Positions 16,313-25,199 of a stretch of DNA of 45,351 nucleotides are shown here, piece after piece; positions within the stretch are counted from its first letter, which is position 1, and every line of letters begins with the position of its first letter. Origin of the DNA: Azospirillum brasilense (GTDB lineage: Bacteria; Pseudomonadota; Alphaproteobacteria; Azospirillales; Azospirillaceae); the NCBI RefSeq assembly GCF_003349955.1, contig NZ_QLKQ01000062.1:1-45351 (forward strand). Reading direction: 5' to 3'. A model generated the notes under the pieces. The model was not told where the DNA came from, did not search any database, and saw only the letters and a program-made list of their open reading frames with translations. The position numbers and the translations under genes were made by a program.

Positions 16313-17242
16313 ATGGATCAATCGAGCATCACGCTGGACCGCATGCGGACCTTCGTCCGCGTCGCCGAACGGGGAAGCCTGTCGGCGGTGGCGCGCGAGA
16401 TGGCCATCGGGCAATCCAGCGTCACCCGGCACATCCGCGAACTGGAGGAGGCGCTGGGCGTCGCCCTGTTCAGCCGCACCACGCGGCGCGTCGTCCTGAC
16501 CGCGGAGGGCGAGCGCTACCACGCCAACGCCGTCCAGATCCTGCGCCTCGTCGAACAGGCGGGCGACGAGGCACGCGACACCGGCCGCGCCTCGGCCGGG
16601 ACGGTGCGCGTGTCCTGCACGGCGGCGCTCGGCGTCCGGCACATCAGCCGGCTGATCTTCGCCTTCCAGGACCGGCATCCGGATATCGCCGTCGATCTCG
16701 GACTGACCGACGAGCGCATCGACCTCGTGCGCGACGGCGTGGACATCGCCATCCGCCTCGGCCCGCTCACCGACAGCTCCCTGAAACGGCGGTCGCTCGG
16801 GCAGAGCCGGCGCGTGCTCGTCGGGGCGCCGGCCTGTTTGGAGCGGCACGGCCGGCCAACGACGCCGGACGACCTCGCGGGGTTCGAGGGCGTGCGCATG
16901 TCGAACATCGCGGGGAGCGACCGGCTGACGCTCGAAGGGCCGGACGGGGCCCTTCACGCCGTGTCCCTGGGGGGACGGCTGCGGGTCGATCACGGGCTGG
17001 CCGCGCGCGAGGCCTACCTCGCCGGCCGGGGCATCGGCCCGGCCCATGTCTGGCTGGTCGACGACCTGCTCTCCGACGGCCGCCTGGAGATTCTCCTGCC
17101 GGACCACGCGCCGCCCGCCGTGCCGCTCAACCTGCTGATCGTGCCGGAGCGGGCCGGCATCGCGCGGGTCCGGCTGCTGGTGGAATTCCTGGCGGAGGCG
17201 GTCGCGACCATCCCCGGGATCGAGCGGTCCTCCCGGGGATAG
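16313..17242 (+). CDS. LysR-family transcriptional regulator
   Basis: 309-aa LysR-type regulator: N-terminal winged helix-turn-helix (residues 8-65, LSAVAREMAIGQSSVTRHIRE ... FSRTTRRVVLTAEG) and a periplasmic-binding-like effector domain from about 95. The subfamily is that of regulators found beside oxidoreductases (FVRVAERGSLSAVAR, VGAPACLERHGRP). It is divergent from the NAD(P)H quinone reductase gene, the classical regulator/target arrangement, so it likely responds to a quinone or electrophile. That ligand is inference. Confidence 0.92.
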   Translation: MDQSSITLDRMRTFVRVAERGSLSAVAREMAIGQSSVTRHIRELEEALGVALFSRTTRRVVLTAEGERYHANAVQILRLVEQAGDEARDTGRASAGTVRVSCTAALGVRHISRLIFAFQDRHPDIAVDLGLTDERIDLVRDGVDIAIRLGPLTDSSLKRRSLGQSRRVLVGAPACLERHGRPTTPDDLAGFEGVRMSNIAGSDRLTLEGPDGALHAVSLGGRLRVDHGLAAREAYLAGRGIGPAHVWLVDDLLSDGRLEILLPDHAPPAVPLNLLIVPERAGIARVRLLVEFLAEAVATIPGIERSSRG

Positions 17243-17264
17243 CCGATCACAAGGCCTTGGTCGG

Positions 17265-18488
17265 TTACGGGGTCGCCCCCTCGGTCACCGCCAGGCTGCG
17301 GCGGGGCAGGCGCAGGCGCCCGTTGAGGACGAAATGGGCGACGAGGCCGATCATCAGACCCCAGAACGCCCCGCCGATGCCGAGCAGCTTGATGTTCGCG
17401 GCGGACGCCAGGAAGGTGATCAGCGCCGCCTCGCGGGACGCCGGGTCGGCCATCGCCCCGGCCAAGCTGCCGCCGATGGTGCCGAGCAGCGCCAGACCGG
17501 CGAGCGCGGTGATGAAGGTCGCGGGAAAGGCCATGAAGACGGCAGCCAGCGTCACCCCGAACACCCCGACGAGCACGTAGAAGACGCCCGCGGCGATCCC
17601 GGCGATCCAGCGCTTGGACGGGTCCTCGTGCGCCTCCTTGCCGGTCGCGATGGCGGCGGTGATGGCGGCGATGTTGAAGGCGTGGGAGCCGAACGGGGCC
17701 ATGAGCAGCGAGCCGAGGCCGGTCACGGTCACGATGGGGTTGGCGCTCGTCTTGAAGCCGTCGTTGCGCAGGACCAGCATCCCCGGCATGTACTGGCCGG
17801 ACAACGTGATCAGGAACAGCGGCAGAGCGACCGACAGCAGCGCGTTCAGCGAGAATTCCGGCGCGGTGAAGACCGGGGCGGCGAACTCCAGCGACAGCCC
17901 CGACAGATCGACGCGGCCCTGCGTCAGCAGGAAAGCGAGCCCGAGGACGAGGATGCCGACCACGGCGTAGCGGGCGGAGAAGCGCTTCAGCGCGACGTAG
18001 GCGACGATCAGCAGCCCGACCAGCAGCGGATCGACGCTGGCCCCGCCGAAGGCCCCGATGCCGAAGGGGAGCAGGATGCCGGCGAGCAGGCCGGAGGCGA
18101 TGCCGGGCGGGATCAACCGGATGACCTTCTCGAAGCAGCCCGACAGGCCGAGCGCGACGAAGGCCGCCGCCGAGATCATGTAGGCGCCGACCGCCTCGGC
18201 GTAGGGCGTCGTCGCCAGCGCGGTGACGAGGAACGCGGCGGCCGGGGTGGACCAGGCGGTGATGATCGGCTCGCGATGGCGCCAGCTCAGGAACAGCCCG
18301 GTCAACCCGACGCCGATGGAGACCGACCAGACCCAGGAGGCGGTGAGGTCGGGGCTGAGGCCCGCGACCTTCGCCGCCTGGAAGACCAGGATGAAGGTGC
18401 CGCCGTAATTGACGATGACGGAGATCAGGCCCGCCACGACGGGGTGGGTGAGGTCGTTGAGGCGGATGGGGGACGAATTGGGTGGCAT
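17265..18488 (-). CDS. benE: Benzoate/H+ symporter BenE family protein
   Basis: 407-aa polytopic membrane protein of about 11-12 helices. It matches the BenE family: PVVAGLISVIVNYGGTFILV near the N-terminus, SWRHREPIITAWSTPAAAFL (the conserved loop), a central MPGMLVLRNDGF and PFGSHAFNIAAITAAIATG, and the typical C-terminal half. BenE carriers import benzoate or similar aromatics with protons. No benzoate catabolic genes are adjacent, so the substrate is uncertain. ATG 18488 is chosen with GGAGG about 13 bp upstream; the frame extends 19 codons further. Divergent from a MocR-type regulator gene 113 bp away, its probable controller. Confidence 0.9.
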   Translation of the reverse strand: MPPNSSPIRLNDLTHPVVAGLISVIVNYGGTFILVFQAAKVAGLSPDLTASWVWSVSIGVGLTGLFLSWRHREPIITAWSTPAAAFLVTALATTPYAEAVGAYMISAAAFVALGLSGCFEKVIRLIPPGIASGLLAGILLPFGIGAFGGASVDPLLVGLLIVAYVALKRFSARYAVVGILVLGLAFLLTQGRVDLSGLSLEFAAPVFTAPEFSLNALLSVALPLFLITLSGQYMPGMLVLRNDGFKTSANPIVTVTGLGSLLMAPFGSHAFNIAAITAAIATGKEAHEDPSKRWIAGIAAGVFYVLVGVFGVTLAAVFMAFPATFITALAGLALLGTIGGSLAGAMADPASREAALITFLASAANIKLLGIGGAFWGLMIGLVAHFVLNGRLRLPRRSLAVTEGATP

Positions 18489-18601
18489 GGTTGCGTGGGA
18501 CCTCCGGACGGTTCGAGCCGCAAGGGCGATGAGCGGCCTTGACAACTACCCGAGCAATGGCCTGATGTGCCCATCCGCTTTATCGAAGAAGGCCAGACCA
18601 T

Positions 18602-20092
18602 TTGTTCCGGCATTCCCAGCTTGAGTCCGTGAAGGCGTGGATCGCCAACCCCGCCCACGCGGCCATGCCGCTCCACGCGCGGATCCAGCGGGCCGTCCGG
18701 CAGCTCATCGTCGACGGCGCGCTCGGGCCGGGCAAGCCGCTGCCCGCCTCGCGCGCGCTCGCCGCCTCGCTGGGGGTGTCGCGCGACACGGTCGAGGCGG
18801 CCTATGCCCAGCTTCACGCCGAAGGCTTCATCGACCGGCGCGTCGGCAGCGGCAGCTTCGTCGCGGAGATCAGCGAGTTCACCCCCGGCCGCCGCCGGTC
18901 CCGGCGCGACGCGCTCCCGAGCGACCCGGCGCCGGCGCTCAGCCGGCGCGGCGCCGCCGTGTTCGAGGGCGGTGGTGTGCGCGAGATGCCGGCGCCGCGG
19001 CCCTTCGCCCACGGCGTTCCGGAAACCCGGACCTTCCCGCTCGCGCTCTGGGAACGGCTGGAACGGCAGGTGCGCAAGGAGGTCGGCGCGCAAAGCCTGT
19101 TCCACGGCGATCCGCAGGGGACCGAGCCGCTGCGCCGGGCCATCGCCGACTATGTGAACCTCGAACGCGGCGCGCGCGCCACCGCCGACCGCGTCCTGGT
19201 GCTGACCAGCTCGCAACAGGCGTTGGCGCTCTGCGCGAGCATGCTGTTCGACCCCGGCGACGGGATTTTCCTGGAGGACCCGGCCTATTACGGGGCGCGC
19301 AAGGCGTTCGAGGCGGCGGGGCTGGACTGCGTTCCGATCCGCGTCGACCGGCAGGGCATCGTCGTCGATCACATCCTGGCCGAGCCGCAGCGGGCAAAGG
19401 CAGTTTTTCTGACGCCGTCACACCAGTTCCCGACCGGCGCGACCCTGGCGCTGGACCGCCGTCTGGCCCTGATCGAGTGGGCGGCCCGGCATCAGGCCTG
19501 GATCATCGAGGACGACTATGACAGCGAGTTCCGCTACGCGGGCAAGCCGACGGCCTGCGTGCAGGGGCTCGATCCGCACGGCCGCACCATCTACATCGGC
19601 ACCTTCACCAAATCGCTCTTTCCCGGACTGCGGATCGGCTACGTCGTGCTGCCGCCCCAACTCGTGAAGCCGATGACCGTCGCGCGCACCCTGCTGGACG
19701 GCCACACGGCGCCGATGGCCCAGCTCACGCTGGCCCGCTTCATGGAGGGCGGGCATTTCGGGGCGCATGTCCGGACCATGCGCGGAGTCTACGCCGAGCG
19801 CCTCGACGCGCTCGCGGGCCTCGTCCGCAAACACCTGTCGGACTTCGTCGAGCCGCAGGTTCCCATCGGCGGGTTGCAGATGCCTTGTCTGCTGACCGGC
19901 GGCCTGACGGAGCGCGCCGCCGTCGACGCGGCGCGGCGGGCCGGGATCGAACTGCTCGGCCTGTCGGCGCTGCACGCCGCCGGTGATGGCAAGCCCGGTT
20001 TCCTGATGGGCTTCGCGGCTTACACGCCGTTCGAAATCGAGACCGCGGTTAGAAAGCTGGAGACGGCGCTGCGCGCGGTGGCGACGCCGTAA
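18602..20092 (+). CDS. MocR-family regulator (GntR HTH fused to PLP aminotransferase domain)
   Basis: 496 aa. The N-terminal GntR winged helix (about 22-90: LIVDGALGPGKPLPASRALA, LGVSRDTVEAAYAQL) is fused to a fold-type I aminotransferase-like domain (about 130-490). The PLP-binding lysine is K337 in GTFTKSLFPGLRIGYV, with DDYDSEFRY upstream. MocR proteins sense amino acids, GABA or vitamin B6 and usually control the gene facing them, here the BenE-type transporter. The only suitable start is TTG 18602, with AGAAGG 8 nt upstream; an internal GTG at 18629 or ATG at 18665 would clip the domain start. Confidence 0.9.
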   Translation: MFRHSQLESVKAWIANPAHAAMPLHARIQRAVRQLIVDGALGPGKPLPASRALAASLGVSRDTVEAAYAQLHAEGFIDRRVGSGSFVAEISEFTPGRRRSRRDALPSDPAPALSRRGAAVFEGGGVREMPAPRPFAHGVPETRTFPLALWERLERQVRKEVGAQSLFHGDPQGTEPLRRAIADYVNLERGARATADRVLVLTSSQQALALCASMLFDPGDGIFLEDPAYYGARKAFEAAGLDCVPIRVDRQGIVVDHILAEPQRAKAVFLTPSHQFPTGATLALDRRLALIEWAARHQAWIIEDDYDSEFRYAGKPTACVQGLDPHGRTIYIGTFTKSLFPGLRIGYVVLPPQLVKPMTVARTLLDGHTAPMAQLTLARFMEGGHFGAHVRTMRGVYAERLDALAGLVRKHLSDFVEPQVPIGGLQMPCLLTGGLTERAAVDAARRAGIELLGLSALHAAGDGKPGFLMGFAAYTPFEIETAVRKLETALRAVATP

Positions 20093-20228
20093 AGTTGGCA
20101 GGCCTCCGGAACAAGGGGAATTGGTCTGGACCGTTGCCGGAAAATGGCTGGGCACAGCGAGCCATTCGTCTGGTATCCGAGAGCCGACCAATCCACGACG
20201 CTCCCGGGGCGGGGGCGGGAGGCGACCC

Positions 20229-20930
20229 ATGCACAAAACGGCACTGGCGATCCGGCACGTCCATTTTGAGGACCTTGGCATCTTCGGCGCGGTGCTGTCG
20301 GATGCCGGTTATGCGGTCCGCTATCATGATCTCGACGCGGCGCCGTTCACGACGCTCGATCCGCTGGAGCCGGATTTGCTGATCGTCCTCGGCGGTCCCG
20401 TCGGGGTCTATGACAGCGACGCCTATCCGTATCTCGCCGAGGAATCCGCGCTCCTGGCGGCACGGCTGGCGGCGGGGCGCCCGACGCTCGGCATTTGCCT
20501 GGGCGCGCAGCAGATCGCCAAGGCCCTCGGCGCTGCGGTGCATCCCATGGGCCACAAGGAAATCGGCTTCGGCCCGCTCACTCTGACCGATGCCGGACGG
20601 GCCGGGCCGCTTCGCCATCTGGAGGGCGTTCCGGTGCTCCACTGGCATGGGGACGCCTTCCAGATCCCCGACGGGGCGGAGAGCCTGGCGTCGACGCCGC
20701 TCTGCGCAACCCAGGGGTTTTCGGTTGGCCGCCACACGCTGGCCCTGCAGTTCCATCCGGAGGTCGATGCGACCGCCGGCATCGAGCGATGGCTGACCGG
20801 CCATGCCGCCGAACTGGCCGGGGCCGGCATCGACCCGCGCGTGCTGCGCGGTCAGGCGGCGAGGATTGGTCCGGAATTGCGCGAGGCCGGGCAACGGATG
20901 CTGGCGGAATGGCTCCGGGCCGTGCCCTGA
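20229..20930 (+). CDS. Class I glutamine amidotransferase-like protein
   Basis: 233-aa protein of the GMP-synthase amidotransferase-like family (GuaA_1-like stand-alone domain). Complete catalytic triad: C90 in TLGICLGAQ, H176 and E178 in LQFHPEVD. The oxyanion strand LLIVLGGPVGVYD is present and the length is usual. Stand-alone members hydrolyse glutamine or gamma-glutamyl amides; no synthetase partner is adjacent. Start at 20229 follows GGGAGG with 7-nt spacing. It lies between the MocR and DedA genes on the same strand with gaps of over 100 bp, so a shared transcript is uncertain. Confidence 0.88.
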   Translation: MHKTALAIRHVHFEDLGIFGAVLSDAGYAVRYHDLDAAPFTTLDPLEPDLLIVLGGPVGVYDSDAYPYLAEESALLAARLAAGRPTLGICLGAQQIAKALGAAVHPMGHKEIGFGPLTLTDAGRAGPLRHLEGVPVLHWHGDAFQIPDGAESLASTPLCATQGFSVGRHTLALQFHPEVDATAGIERWLTGHAAELAGAGIDPRVLRGQAARIGPELREAGQRMLAEWLRAVP

Positions 20931-21031
20931 TTCCTGCACGGCGAGGCGGGATGGGGGGGGCCATTGGTCTGCACGATGCTGCCGATCTGTGGCACAGTCC
21001 GCTCCAACGAGCCGCCTCACAGGGAAGTTGA

Positions 21032-21679
21032 ATGAACGACGCAGCAAGGAACATGCTGATCGACGGCATGCAGCGTTGGAGCGCCTTCATCGAAGCGAAC
21101 GCCTCATGGGCGGAGGTGATCTTCTTCCTGTGCGCCTTCGCGGAGTCCCTGGCCTTCGTCGGGTTCGTGGTGCCGGGCGTGGTGCTGATCGCCGCGGGAG
21201 GCGCGCTGGTCGCCTCCGGCGCCCTCGGCTTCTGGCAGGTCTACGTCGCCCTCGCGCTGGGCGTGGTGCTGGGCGACGCCGTGTCCTACTGGCTCGGCCG
21301 GGTGTTCGGCGATCGGGTCCCGGCGGTCTGGCCGTTCCGCCAGCGGCCGGAGCTGCTGGAGCGGGGCAGCCGCTTCTTCCTGCGCCACGGCGGCAAGAGC
21401 GTGTTCTTCGCGCGCTTCCTCGGCCCGCTGCGGCCGGTGGTGCCGATCACCGCCGGGATGATGGCGATGCCCCACCACAGCTTCCAGACCGCCAATCTGC
21501 TGTCTGCGGTGATCTGGGTGCCCCTGATGATGGCGCCCGGCATCGCCATCGCGAAGGGGGTCGGCATCGACGAACTCCTCTCCGGCGCCACGACGACGCC
21601 GGCGGTCACCCGGAACGGGGGCGACGCGCCCTGCGTGCCGGCGCCGCCGATCGACGGTGTGGGTTTGCGCATAAACTGA
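21032..21679 (+). CDS. DedA-family (VTT domain) membrane protein
   Basis: 215-aa inner-membrane protein. Signature segments: FFLCAFAESLAFVGFVVPG, LGVVLGDAVSYWLGR and the re-entrant region RHGGKSVFFARFLGPLRP followed by ITAGMMAMP, diagnostic of DedA/Tvp38 proteins, which act as lipid scramblases/flippases for undecaprenyl phosphate or phosphatidylethanolamine. After the last helix (LPLMMAPGIAIAKG region) the C-terminal 35 residues (ATTTPAVTRNGGDAPCVPAP) look unrelated, and the gene ends exactly where GC and gene density drop. The C-terminus may therefore be truncated or rewritten at the boundary of the accessory region; that is inference. Confidence 0.88.
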   Translation: MNDAARNMLIDGMQRWSAFIEANASWAEVIFFLCAFAESLAFVGFVVPGVVLIAAGGALVASGALGFWQVYVALALGVVLGDAVSYWLGRVFGDRVPAVWPFRQRPELLERGSRFFLRHGGKSVFFARFLGPLRPVVPITAGMMAMPHHSFQTANLLSAVIWVPLMMAPGIAIAKGVGIDELLSGATTTPAVTRNGGDAPCVPAPPIDGVGLRIN

Positions 21680-22226
21680 GATATCCGAGTGAGGCACGGT
21701 AGGCATTTCAAGGACGGCCTGACAACATAAGTCGCGACTGAAAGCCCCTATAAAGTGAGAATTTCCGCACAGATTTGCGCAAATCCTGAGATCTTCCGCT
21801 CCAGCCCGCCCATTCGAATGGTCTTCTGGCATATTGCAGGATCGTTCAACAGTAATGTGAGTGCCGCGCCTCCAACGTAATAGAAAGTGCAAGCCTTCAA
21901 TTTGCGGCGACACGTGCACAATCGCCCTTAAACGCCCCTAGCCCGGATCATTCATCAGTGTATTGGAACGGCAGCCCGAAGGCGTGTCGATGGGTGGCGC
22001 CAACGGCGCGGGATGACGGGACTGGACGAGCAGACCGGAGTTCAACGGTGCCACACTTTTCCGACGGGCTTCCCCAGCGCATCCCCAGTGTCTTCCAGAA
22101 ACCGAGCAAGCGCCGATGAGGCAGGAAGCGGGCGGCGACAGGGAACCCGTCGTTGCCGGCGTCCGTTTCAAGAATAGCCCGAGCTTCGATCCTTCGAGCC
22201 GGTGCGAACCGCCACGGGGACGCCCG
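21680..22226. other. Gene-poor intergenic stretch with two perfect palindromes
   Basis: 547 bp without a convincing coding frame and with lower GC than the region to the left. It contains AGTCGCGACT (21731-21740) and the 14-bp perfect palindrome GATTTGCGCAAATC (21773-21786), either of which could be an operator. No tRNA, insertion-sequence end or long repeat was recognised. It marks the change from compact core-like genes to accessory content. Confidence 0.5.
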
Positions 22227-22793
22227 ATGCCGTTGCTGAGCGACTACATCTCCGAGGCGAACCTGCCCCTGCAGGATGGAGGGACGCTGCTGGTCCGGCA
22301 CGCGGATGAAGACCGTGTCGGCGATCGCGTAATGTTCGACGCCTGGCGTTACTCAGACCCCCGGTTCGAGAGCTACTACCGCACCCAAAATCCCGAGGCT
22401 GGGCCACGGTATGAGGCGGCGCGCTACCTACTGAAGTTTATCAAGACGCCCGTGGCCTGCCTGACCGAGCGTGTGCCGGGCCTGCCTAGAGAAGAGCAGA
22501 ACGTTACGCTGTTCATCGGCGTGTGGGAGGTGGTTGGGCTGCCCCGCCCGTGTGGGCTAGGCGACCGCGACGAACTTCTGGACATCGACGCGCATGCCGC
22601 GGGGTACATCCGTTACGACCCGGCGATGCTGCATCCCAGCGAGGCGTTGGCTGATCTCATCGGGCGCTTAGTGATCGACTGGCCCAAGAATAAGCGCCGC
22701 GCGTGGCGACATTGGGCGCACCGACAGGATAAAGAGGTGCTGACAGTACTGACGGAACCTCAGGGGCCGTATGCACCTCGGCGCAGGCAGTAA
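22227..22793 (+). CDS. Protein resembling the N-terminal domain of GIY-YIG nucleases, nuclease half absent
   Basis: 188-aa protein. Features that recall the domain preceding GIY-YIG in larger nuclease proteins: LLVRHADEDRVGDRV, FESYYRTQNPEAGPRYEAAR (query-like QxxP), VTLFIGVWEVVG, and LIGRLVIDWPKNKRRAWRHW followed by KEVLTVL. In such proteins the GIY-YIG domain comes next; here the frame stops and no GIY-YIG remnant is visible in the following 600 bp. ATG 22227 follows GGGGA. It is either a free-standing adaptor domain or a truncated gene. The family link is from memory of pattern, not a search. Confidence 0.5.
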   Translation: MPLLSDYISEANLPLQDGGTLLVRHADEDRVGDRVMFDAWRYSDPRFESYYRTQNPEAGPRYEAARYLLKFIKTPVACLTERVPGLPREEQNVTLFIGVWEVVGLPRPCGLGDRDELLDIDAHAAGYIRYDPAMLHPSEALADLIGRLVIDWPKNKRRAWRHWAHRQDKEVLTVLTEPQGPYAPRRRQ

Positions 22794-23389
22794 GAGCGCC
22801 TAACAGAGCCATTTCTGGACGGGACCCAGCTGGTCGGCCTCGGCGTCCTCCAGGTCCTGCGCCGAATGCGTGCTGTCGGCGCCGCCCAGGTCGATCCGCT
22901 CGCTGGCGGAACGGCGCCGATCAACGAGACGTCCAGTGCCAGCCCGGCAGGCTCCTCAATTGCCACCGCGACAACCAGTTCGTCCACGTCGGGGCCTGCG
23001 CCCGGACGCCGTCGGCACCGATCCAGATCACGCTGGTCAGCATCGGCCCGGCCGGCACGCTGTTCCTTCAGCCCGGCATGCCAGCGCCTCCTCCTGGTCG
23101 CAGCAGTCAAATGGTCGAGCGCGCCTTCGGCGTCGATCAGCAGCAAGATGATCTTTCCCCGTCCGAACCGGGGCAAGATCAGATACGGCCTCACGCCTGG
23201 TCAGGGCACGGCTCAGCAGGTACGGGCCTCGCAGGTCGTCCGCAAGCGCGTCAATGCGGGCGAGGGCTCGGTTGGTCGCCTCGCTGCGTGCGAGAACCGG
23301 CCCCAGCGGGACCCCGGAAGCCGTTGGGACCGCGGGTCGGCCTTCGGACGAAACGCGGTGACGTCGGTCCTCAACCAGCCGTACGGCGC
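22794..23389. other. Gene-poor stretch with possible coding remnants
   Basis: About 600 bp with no frame I can defend. On the minus strand short protein-like pieces occur in different frames (for example DVDELVVAVAIEEPAGLALD near 22950 and THSAQDLEDAEADQLGPVQK near 22830) that would need a frameshift to join. That fits a decayed gene, but its identity is not recognisable. Confidence 0.35.
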
Positions 23390-23644
23390 TCAGCCGAACG
23401 GGTTCGGCACTTGGTCCGGCGGCTTCGTCGCGACCGCCTCGGGCAGGTTCTCCTCGTCTTCCAAGGCGGCAACCACCGCGTCCAGGATGGCCTTCAGCGC
23501 GCGGGCGTGCTCCAGGCCTGCGCGGTCCTTGGTGAGCGCGACACTGCCGTAGAGGGACACGCGGTCAGTGCGGTTCTCGACCGTCAGATCGTCGATTTGC
23601 AGCGAGTCGGCCTCATCGGCGAAGGGCGTTATCGGCGACGGCAT
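23390..23644 (-). CDS. Conserved small hypothetical protein, 84 aa
   Basis: 84-residue protein with a beta-strand-rich start (DSLQIDDLTVENRTDRVSLY, then GSVALTKDRAGL) and a long helix (ALKAILDAVVAALEDEENLP), ending NPFG. I recognise the pattern (xLxIGxLTxENRxDRVSLYG) as a conserved hypothetical family of accessory regions in proteobacteria; its function is unknown. ATG 23644 is chosen with GAGG 5 nt upstream. The frame also opens at ATG 23692, which overlaps the stop of the upstream nuclease gene by four bases (ATGA) and would give 16 more residues. Either way it likely shares a transcript with the nuclease. Confidence 0.65.
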   Translation of the reverse strand: MPSPITPFADEADSLQIDDLTVENRTDRVSLYGSVALTKDRAGLEHARALKAILDAVVAALEDEENLPEAVATKPPDQVPNPFG

Positions 23645-23688
23645 CGGAGCCTCGTTAGGTGAGCGGTGTATGGGGGCGCCAGTCATGG

Positions 23689-24477
23689 TCACGACCGCCG
23701 GCGCGGTTTGGGGTCGGACAACGGCATCGCGATCGCTCTGACCGCCTTCGGGAGTCCAGGAAACACCGCAACCCCGGTCAGCTGTTCCAACTCGGCGATC
23801 GACATCACCCGATGGGCCTTCGTGGTGACGTTCTCCACGAGGTAGGCGGCCGCCTGGCGCCGCTGCGGATCGTAGACCGCCTTGAAGGCGTGGCTGGGCA
23901 CGAGGACGCGGCCGTTAATCCGCTGCAGGCTCTGCCCCTGGAAGACCGGCCCGGTTACGACGTACAGCTCGCCCTGCCGTTCCGCGAGGTCACGGATGCC
24001 GCTCTCGATCCATTCCCAGATGAGCTGGTTCATCTTGGGGCTCTGCGGGATCATGTTGGCGAGGCTGAAGCTCTCCTCCTGCGCCGACGATGTCGGCATG
24101 TCACCGGAGGGAGCCATGTGCCCACGATCGAACCCCGACCCCTTGTAGTCGTCGAGTTCAGCCCGCTCGTCCGCCGGCAGGTTGGGATCGGCATGGAACC
24201 GGTTCCTGCGCTTCAGCCCCCGCGCCGCGGCGAGTCGTTCCGTGGTCAGGTGCTCGGCCGTCCACAGCGGCGTGCGGCTGATCCCGGAATGCAGCAGGGC
24301 GTAGCCATCGTAGCAAAGCGGGCGCGTCTTGGCGGCCAGACTTTGCCGTGTCAGATCCGGCGCCTGCCCGGCGACGAAGTGCTGTGGGCACGCGGTGGGG
24401 GCCGCGGCGGCCGGCGGAACAACGCCGGCAAAGGCAAGAACGCCGAGAACCAGGACGGCTGCGGTGCGGGGGGACAT
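23689..24477 (-). CDS. Secreted non-specific DNA/RNA endonuclease (NucA/NucM family)
   Basis: 262-aa beta-beta-alpha-metal nuclease with a cleavable signal peptide (residues 1-26, AAVLVLGVLAFAGVVPPAAAA). The catalytic motif DRGHMAPSGD places the general-base histidine at 120 and the metal-binding asparagine at 141 in LANMIPQ; GPVFQG follows. Such enzymes degrade extracellular or periplasmic nucleic acid for nutrient scavenging, or act as effectors. No immunity protein of the NuiA type is recognised; the coupled 84-aa downstream protein lacks a signal peptide. ATG 24477 is chosen because the signal peptide begins there, not at the upstream ATG 24546. Confidence 0.9.
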   Translation of the reverse strand: MSPRTAAVLVLGVLAFAGVVPPAAAAPTACPQHFVAGQAPDLTRQSLAAKTRPLCYDGYALLHSGISRTPLWTAEHLTTERLAAARGLKRRNRFHADPNLPADERAELDDYKGSGFDRGHMAPSGDMPTSSAQEESFSLANMIPQSPKMNQLIWEWIESGIRDLAERQGELYVVTGPVFQGQSLQRINGRVLVPSHAFKAVYDPQRRQAAAYLVENVTTKAHRVMSIAELEQLTGVAVFPGLPKAVRAIAMPLSDPKPRRRS

Positions 24478-25114
24478 CGGGCGACTTTCCGGCGAGGCGT
24501 GAACGGAGCGGCAGTATGTCGCGTCGCCGCGGTCGGCTGCAAACACCCCGTCGAGACCAATACCGCGGAATGCCGGGGCTTTCGTCGGCGAACCGAGGTG
24601 ACGAATACGGCCGATCCTCTTTCCATGGCTGTGGCTTCTGCCGATCGTCGGAGCGGCCTCCGCCTTGGCGCGCGTCGCCGCGCCGACGGACTTCGGAGTC
24701 CGGGAGCGCCTCGTTCAGGAGGCGATCGACGCCTGCATCCCGCTTCGTGCCCATGCTCCTGCGGCACCATGCGGAACGGCCGCCGCCGTCATCCGACCTG
24801 AAGCGGGTGGGACGTCCAAAGAAACCCAGAAGCTGCGGCGTCCGTATGGTGTAAGTGTCTGTCGACCAAAGAAATTGTTTTACGCGTGTCGGCGGTCGTT
24901 CAATTCATCGGGATGCGACATGGCTGGCCGCTTGCAGGCTTGGACCATTCAATGAAAGCGGCCCGGAGCGACCGCAGACGCCCGTGCGGGGTAATCCTGC
25001 AGCGGTCGGCGTTGCTGAAATGGACAGCAAAGAGGACGTTACGTGGGCAAAATCCACAACACATTCAACCTCAAGAACTTTCGTTTTTTATGAAATCAAC
25101 CGAATTACGTGATA
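24478..25114. other. Long intergenic stretch without a supported gene
   Basis: The left part (to about 24800) is GC-rich and has only short overlapping frames of random composition. The right part is AT-richer and leads into the promoter of the ribbon-helix-helix gene. No RNA gene, insertion-sequence end or repeat was recognised. Confidence 0.4.
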
Positions 25115-25142
25115 TTGCCATTTCATCGCGGTATGGTAGATT
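25115..25142 (+). promoter_or_regulatory. Possible sigma-70-type promoter of the RHH gene
   Basis: TTGCCA (25115-25120), 16-bp spacer, TAGATT (25137-25142) in a locally AT-rich stretch. Transcription would begin near 25149, which supports the downstream ATG 25200 as the true start rather than ATG 25149. Pattern match only. Confidence 0.4.
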
Positions 25143-25199
25143 GCCCATATGCTGTCGCGCTATGGTGCGGGCGCAGTTTCCAAGGGGAAGCGATCCTAT

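Noticed and set aside
17334..18542. 402-codon plus-strand frame opposite the BenE-type gene
   Set aside because: Composition (Gln/Asp/Arg/His runs) is typical of a reverse-strand shadow; the minus-strand reading is a clear transporter.
22866..23662. Two overlapping plus-strand frames in the gene-poor region
   Set aside because: Both translate to Ser/Arg/Pro-rich low-complexity sequence, have no ribosome binding sites and run opposite a better-supported minus-strand gene.
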